Both the position numbers and the translations under genes were made by a program. A stretch of DNA of 64,000 bases from NCBI RefSeq assembly GCF_003309065.1, contig NZ_POAF01000003.1:186001-250000 (forward strand). The letters run 5' to 3'. Below are positions 60,476 to 64,000 of this stretch, piece after piece. Every line of letters starts with the position of its first letter. Position 1 is the stretch's first letter. The notes beneath the pieces were generated by a model. It had not been told where the DNA came from, ran no database searches, and saw only the letters and a list, made by a program, of their open reading frames with translations. Source of the stretch: Glutamicibacter soli. GTDB lineage: Bacteria; Actinomycetota; Actinomycetes; Actinomycetales; Micrococcaceae.

Positions 60476-61843
60476 ATGCACGCAAGCACCCCGACCGCCC
60501 CTGCGACCAATGAACTCCAGGACCTCTTCGGCGACCGGTTCATAGCCGGAGGCTCCGAGCTGGACCGCGTTTCGCGGGACGAGTCGCGCTACGAGCCCCA
60601 GGGCCCCGCGCTGGCTGCGGTGTTCCCCGAATCCACGCAGGAGGTCTCCGCCGCGCTGCGCTGGGCCAACCGGTACGGGGTGAAGGTCTCGGTGCGCGGC
60701 ACCGGAACCGGTCTGAGCGGCGGGGCGCTGGCCTATGCCGGCGGGCTGGTGGTGTCGCTGGAGCGGATGAACAAGATCGTGCGGATCGACCCGGTCAACC
60801 GGCTGGCAGAGGTCCAAGCCGGCGTCATCAACGCGGAGCTGAACCGGGCGGCCGCGGAGCTCGGGCTGTTCTTCGCCCCGGATCCGGCCAGCGCCGAGAT
60901 CTCCAGCATCGGCGGGAACATCGCCACGAACGCCGGCGGGCTGCGCTGCATCAGCCACGGGGTCACCCGCGACTCGGTGGCGGCCCTGGAAGTGGTGCTG
61001 GCCGACGGCAGCATCCTGCACACCGGCGCCCGCACCCTGAAGAACGTCGTGGGCCTGGACCTGACCAGCCTGTTCGTCGGATCGGAGGGGACCCTGGGGG
61101 TCATCACCGCCGCCACGGTCAGGCTCAAGGCGATCGCCCCGGGCACCCCGCGCACCTTCCGCGCCAGCTTCACCTCCATCGAGGACGCCGGGCGCGCGGT
61201 GACGGCGATCGTGAACGGCGCGCAGACCCCCGAGGTGCTGGAGCTGCTCGATGCCCGCAGCGTGCAGATCATCGAGGCCTACAAGCCCTCCGGGCTGCCC
61301 TCGGACGGCTGTGCCCTGCTGATCGGCCAGTTCACCGGGCTGCAGGCGGAACAGGCCGCCAACGACACCGCAGAACTGTGCCGCGGCTACGGCGCCGCGC
61401 AGGTGGTGATTGCGCAGGGCGACAGCCTGCTGGAAGCCCGCCGCCTGGCCAATCCCGCGTTGAACGCCCAGGGGCTGCGGGTCTCCTGCGACGTCGCGGT
61501 GCCCGTCGGGGAACTGGCGGAGGTGTTCCACGGCATCGAGCGGATCGCCGAAGCCCACGGGCGCACCATCTCCGTGGTGGCCCATGCAGGCGACGGCAAC
61601 CTGCACCCGACGGTCGAGGCCGAGGACACCCCGGAGGGCTACGCCGCCGCGGAGGTCGTCATCGGCGACATCACCAGGCTGGCCCTCAAGCTGGGCGGAA
61701 CCATCAGCGGCGAGCACGGCATCGGCCTGGTCAAGCAGGCCGAGCTGCCCTGGCAGCTGGACGAGGCCACCTTGCACACCCAGCAGATGATCAAGTACGC
61801 GCTAGATCGGAAGAACATCCTGACTCCGGGGCGCGGCATCTAG
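60476..61843 (+). CDS. FAD-linked oxidase, glycolate oxidase subunit GlcD-like
   Basis: A 455-residue PCMH-type flavoprotein: VSVRGTGTGLSGGALAYAGG and DPASAEISSIGGNIATNAGG bind FAD, and the C-terminal FAD-oxidase domain has VVAHAGDGNLHPTVEAED and GGTISGEHGIGLVKQAELPW. It fits GlcD, D-lactate and D-2-hydroxyglutarate dehydrogenases. No GlcE or GlcF partner is present, which makes a stand-alone 2-hydroxyacid dehydrogenase possible. Proximity to xanthine dehydrogenase genes hints at glycolate/glyoxylate from purine breakdown. GAAGG precedes ATG 60476. Confidence 0.85.
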   Translation: MHASTPTAPATNELQDLFGDRFIAGGSELDRVSRDESRYEPQGPALAAVFPESTQEVSAALRWANRYGVKVSVRGTGTGLSGGALAYAGGLVVSLERMNKIVRIDPVNRLAEVQAGVINAELNRAAAELGLFFAPDPASAEISSIGGNIATNAGGLRCISHGVTRDSVAALEVVLADGSILHTGARTLKNVVGLDLTSLFVGSEGTLGVITAATVRLKAIAPGTPRTFRASFTSIEDAGRAVTAIVNGAQTPEVLELLDARSVQIIEAYKPSGLPSDGCALLIGQFTGLQAEQAANDTAELCRGYGAAQVVIAQGDSLLEARRLANPALNAQGLRVSCDVAVPVGELAEVFHGIERIAEAHGRTISVVAHAGDGNLHPTVEAEDTPEGYAAAEVVIGDITRLALKLGGTISGEHGIGLVKQAELPWQLDEATLHTQQMIKYALDRKNILTPGRGI

Positions 61844-62629
61844 GGCAAGCCGGGCCAGCAGGTCCGCGGCCACGGACACCGCGATGGCCGCGGGCTGCTT
61901 GCCGGGAATGCCCGGCAGCCCGATGGGGCAGGTGATCCGCGCGATATCCTGCCGCTCGTGGCCGGAATCGGCCAGCTTCATGGTGAAGCGCGCATATTTG
62001 GCGGCCGAGCCGATCAGCCCCACATAGCCAAGGCCCGGGCGGCGCAGCGCCGCGTCGCACAGGTGGAAGTCCTCCGCGTGGTCGTGGGTCATGATCAGCA
62101 CCAGCGACCCGTCGGGCAGCTCGGCCATGACCTGTTCGCCGAGCACCGCGTGCTGCCGGCGGATCATCGCCGGCGGGGCAGAGGCCGCCAGCGCATCCAG
62201 CTGCGCGAGCTGCTCGGCGCGCGCGTCGCAGAGCACCAGTTCCACGTCGTGGCGGGCCAGGATGTGCGCCAGTTCCAGGCCCACATGGCCGATGCCGAAA
62301 ACGGCGATGACCGGCCGCGCCGGCACCGGTTCGAGCAGCACCACCGCTTCTCCCCCGCAGCACTGCCTGCCGAAGTCCGCCTCGGCCTTGTCGTTCAGCC
62401 GCAGCACCAGCTGTTCCGGCGACCTTGCCGAGGAGGCGAGCATCTGCCTGGCGCGGGCGGCCACCAGCATCTCCATGTTCCCGCCGCCGATGGTGCCCAG
62501 CAGCTCGCGGTCGGTGACCACGAATTTGGCCCCGGCTTCCCGCGGGGCGTGGCCGCGCACCGACACCACGGTGGCCAGCACCGCCGCGGTGCGCTGCGCG
62601 CGCAGCCGGGCCAGCTCCTCAATCCACAT
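61802..62629 (-). CDS. xdhC: XdhC-family molybdenum-cofactor insertion protein
   Basis: A 275-residue XdhC: N-terminal XdhC/CoxI domain (AAVLATVVSVRGHAPREAGA, LLGTIGGGNMEMLVAARARQ, FGRQCCGGEAVVLLEPV) and a C-terminal Rossmann domain (VIAVFGIGHVGLELAHILAR, VLIMTHDHAEDFHLCDAALR, LGYVGLIGSAAKYARF). It binds and sulfurates molybdenum cofactor for xanthine dehydrogenase. It overlaps the xdhB stop by 11 bases and, at its other end, overlaps the convergent GlcD-like gene by 42 bases. Confidence 0.9.
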   Translation of the reverse strand: MWIEELARLRAQRTAAVLATVVSVRGHAPREAGAKFVVTDRELLGTIGGGNMEMLVAARARQMLASSARSPEQLVLRLNDKAEADFGRQCCGGEAVVLLEPVPARPVIAVFGIGHVGLELAHILARHDVELVLCDARAEQLAQLDALAASAPPAMIRRQHAVLGEQVMAELPDGSLVLIMTHDHAEDFHLCDAALRRPGLGYVGLIGSAAKYARFTMKLADSGHERQDIARITCPIGLPGIPGKQPAAIAVSVAADLLARLALDAAPRSQDVLPI

Positions 62630-64000
62630 GGCCGGTGCCTTCCCGGGCCTCCCGGGCGTCCTGCACCGCCCAGAACACCGCTTCCGGGGTGGCCGGGGAC
62701 GCCAGCTTCACGCTGTGCCCGGCCGGGCCGAAGGCGGCAACCGCTTGGCGCAGCGCCTCGCGCACGCTGAAGGCCAGCATCAACGGCGGCTCGCCGACCG
62801 CCTTGGAGCCGTAGACCACGCCGTCCTCGTGCGCGTCGTCCAGGAACTCGACGTTGAACACCGGCGGCATCTCGGAGAAGCTGGGCAGCTTGTAGGTGCT
62901 GGCGCTGGCGGTGGCCAGCCGGCCGCGATGCGGACCCTTGGTTTCCCAGCGCAGGTCCTCCAAGGTGAGCCAGCCGACGCCCTGGATGAAACCGCCCTCG
63001 ATCTGACCGCGGTCCACCAGCGGCGAAAGCGAATCACCCACGTCGTGCACGATGTCCACGCGGCGCAGCTGGTAGGACCCGTCGAAACGGCTGACCTGCA
63101 CCTCCGAGACGGCCGCCCCGTAGGCGAAGTACTTGAACGGCTCCCCGCGCATGGCTGACAGATCCCAGTGCAGTCCCGGCGTGCTGTAGTATCCCGCGGC
63201 CGAGAGCTGGATCCTGCTGAAGTAGGCCTTGGACACCAGTGTTTTCCAGTCCACGGACCGCCCGCGGGCATGGGCCGCCCCGTCGGCGAAGACCACCTCC
63301 GAAGCTTCGGCCTCCAGTTCCCCGGCGGCCAGCACGGACAGCCTGGCCAGGATCTGCTCGCAGGCGTCCTTCACGGCGGCGCCGTTCAGGTCGCTGCCGG
63401 TGCTCGCCGCAGTGGCTGAAGTGTTGGGCACCTTGTCCGTCCGGGTCGGAGCCAGGCGCAGGAAGGACAGCGGCAGGCCCAGAGCCGTGGCGGCCACCTG
63501 CAGCACCTTGGTGTGCACCCCTTGGCCCATTTCCGTGCCGCCGTGGGTGACCAGTACCGACCCGTCCTTGTAGACCAGCACCAGGGCGCCGGCCTGATTG
63601 AAGGCGGTGAAGTTGAAGGAGATACCGAACTTCACCGGGGTGATGGCCAGGGCGCGTTTTGCGTGCGGGTGCGCGGCATTGAAGGCCTCGATATCCCGCT
63701 GCCGAACCTCGAACTGCGCGGAGTCAAGCACCTGGTCCCAGACCCGGTGCAGCCGTTCGGCATGGCGCACCGGCTGGTAGTACGGGGTGTCCTGCCCCTG
63801 GACGTAGAGGTTGCGGCGGCGCAGCTCCTGCGCGCTGAGCCCCAGCTTCGGGGCCACCTCACCCAGGATGTTCTCGATCACCAGCATGCCCTGCGGCCCG
63901 CCGAAGCCGCGGAAGGCGGTCTGCGAGGTCTTGTGGCATTTGGCCACCCGGCCGCGCACCTGGATGTTGGGGATCCAGTAGGCGTTGTCGATGTGGCACA
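62619..64000 (-). CDS. xdhB: Xanthine dehydrogenase molybdenum-binding subunit, C-terminal part (runs off the window)
   Basis: About 460 residues of the large Mo subunit, open to the end of the window. Motifs include the substrate-side arginine region AFRGFGGPQGMLVIENILG, the molybdopterin loop VTHGGTEMGQGVHTKVLQVA, TSATAASTGSDLNGAAVKDA and the catalytic glutamate in YGSKAVGEPPLMLAFSVREA. The enzyme oxidises hypoxanthine and xanthine to urate. xdhA (FAD/[2Fe-2S] subunit) would be expected beyond 64000. xdhC follows with an 11-base overlap. Confidence 0.9.
   Translation of the reverse strand, partial: CHIDNAYWIPNIQVRGRVAKCHKTSQTAFRGFGGPQGMLVIENILGEVAPKLGLSAQELRRRNLYVQGQDTPYYQPVRHAERLHRVWDQVLDSAQFEVRQRDIEAFNAAHPHAKRALAITPVKFGISFNFTAFNQAGALVLVYKDGSVLVTHGGTEMGQGVHTKVLQVAATALGLPLSFLRLAPTRTDKVPNTSATAASTGSDLNGAAVKDACEQILARLSVLAAGELEAEASEVVFADGAAHARGRSVDWKTLVSKAYFSRIQLSAAGYYSTPGLHWDLSAMRGEPFKYFAYGAAVSEVQVSRFDGSYQLRRVDIVHDVGDSLSPLVDRGQIEGGFIQGVGWLTLEDLRWETKGPHRGRLATASASTYKLPSFSEMPPVFNVEFLDDAHEDGVVYGSKAVGEPPLMLAFSVREALRQAVAAFGPAGHSVKLASPATPEAVFWAVQDAREAREGTGHVD

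Noticed and set aside
1-64000. CRISPR arrays, tRNA or rRNA genes, insertion sequences
   Set aside because: No regularly spaced direct repeats, no cloverleaf with a GGTTCGA-type arm, and no transposase motif were found by reading; a covariance-model search was not possible here.

Overview
The window is chromosomal DNA of a high-GC actinobacterium. Codon use with G/C at third positions, GTG/TTG starts, many ATGA-coupled operons and the gene content (GlnR-like boxes, a NnaR-type HemD/winged-helix regulator, a DUF6480-like small protein, DNA topoisomerase IB, IclR/GntR-controlled catabolic operons) point to the Micrococcaceae, most likely an Arthrobacter/Glutamicibacter-type soil or cheese organism. 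Genus is an inference from protein feel, not a search result. I saw no tRNA, rRNA, CRISPR array, insertion sequence or integrase.

Layout. 1-5.1 kb: 5' end of an acyl-CoA ligase, topoisomerase IB, then a double-length Lrp/AsnC regulator divergent from an MFS exporter plus M20 amidohydrolase operon that ends in a clear terminator. 5.1-8.0 kb: a decayed stretch with amidase, NTF2-like, FAD-oxidoreductase and solute-binding-protein remnants around a few intact small genes. 8-13.5 kb: NERD-nuclease/helicase, D-threonine-aldolase-like enzyme, YkvI-type transporter and an IclR regulator. 13.6-16.8 kb: a glyoxalase-fold gene broken by two in-frame ambers, then CoA-transferase A/B and a thiolase (3-oxoadipate or acetoacetate catabolism), with a shared 15-bp palindrome at the regulator and operon promoters. 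16.9-24.4 kb: membrane alpha/beta-hydrolase, phosphatases, FabH, PoxB-type pyruvate oxidase, DUF6480 and PfpI. 24.9-29.5 kb: GntR regulator, asparaginase, aspartate ammonia-lyase and amino-acid permease, a complete route from asparagine to fumarate plus ammonia. 29.7-34.2 kb: S9 peptidase, an orphan protein and a BBE-type flavoenzyme. 34.4-38.5 kb: a two-gene membrane operon of unknown function. 38.6-43.8 kb: branched-chain 2-oxoacid dehydrogenase operon (E1 alpha, E1 beta, E2), HisC-type aminotransferase and a PF04020 membrane protein. 43.9-47.1 kb: a WXG100-like protein with an alpha/beta-hydrolase, and purB.

47.2-58.6 kb holds a compact nitrate/nitrite assimilation locus: NarK transporter, assimilatory nitrate reductase NasA, its FAD/[2Fe-2S] partner, NirD transcribed away from NirB, siroheme-supplying SUMT and the NnaR-type regulator. 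GTAAC/GAAAC boxes at 11-bp spacing lie upstream of narK, between nirD and nirB, and before the SUMT gene, so the locus looks like a GlnR plus NnaR regulon. 58.6-64 kb: aldo/keto reductase, GntR regulator, GlcD-type FAD oxidase, XdhC and the C-terminal part of the xanthine dehydrogenase molybdenum subunit, suggesting purine/glyoxylate metabolism.

The best candidates for undescribed biology are the two-gene membrane operon at 34.4-38.5 kb and the WXG100-like/hydrolase pair at 43.9-45.5 kb. The best regulatory hypotheses are the GlnR-like boxes, the IclR-linked 15-bp palindrome and a 36-bp interrupted palindrome in front of the 2-oxoacid dehydrogenase operon. All functional names rest on motif recognition by eye.
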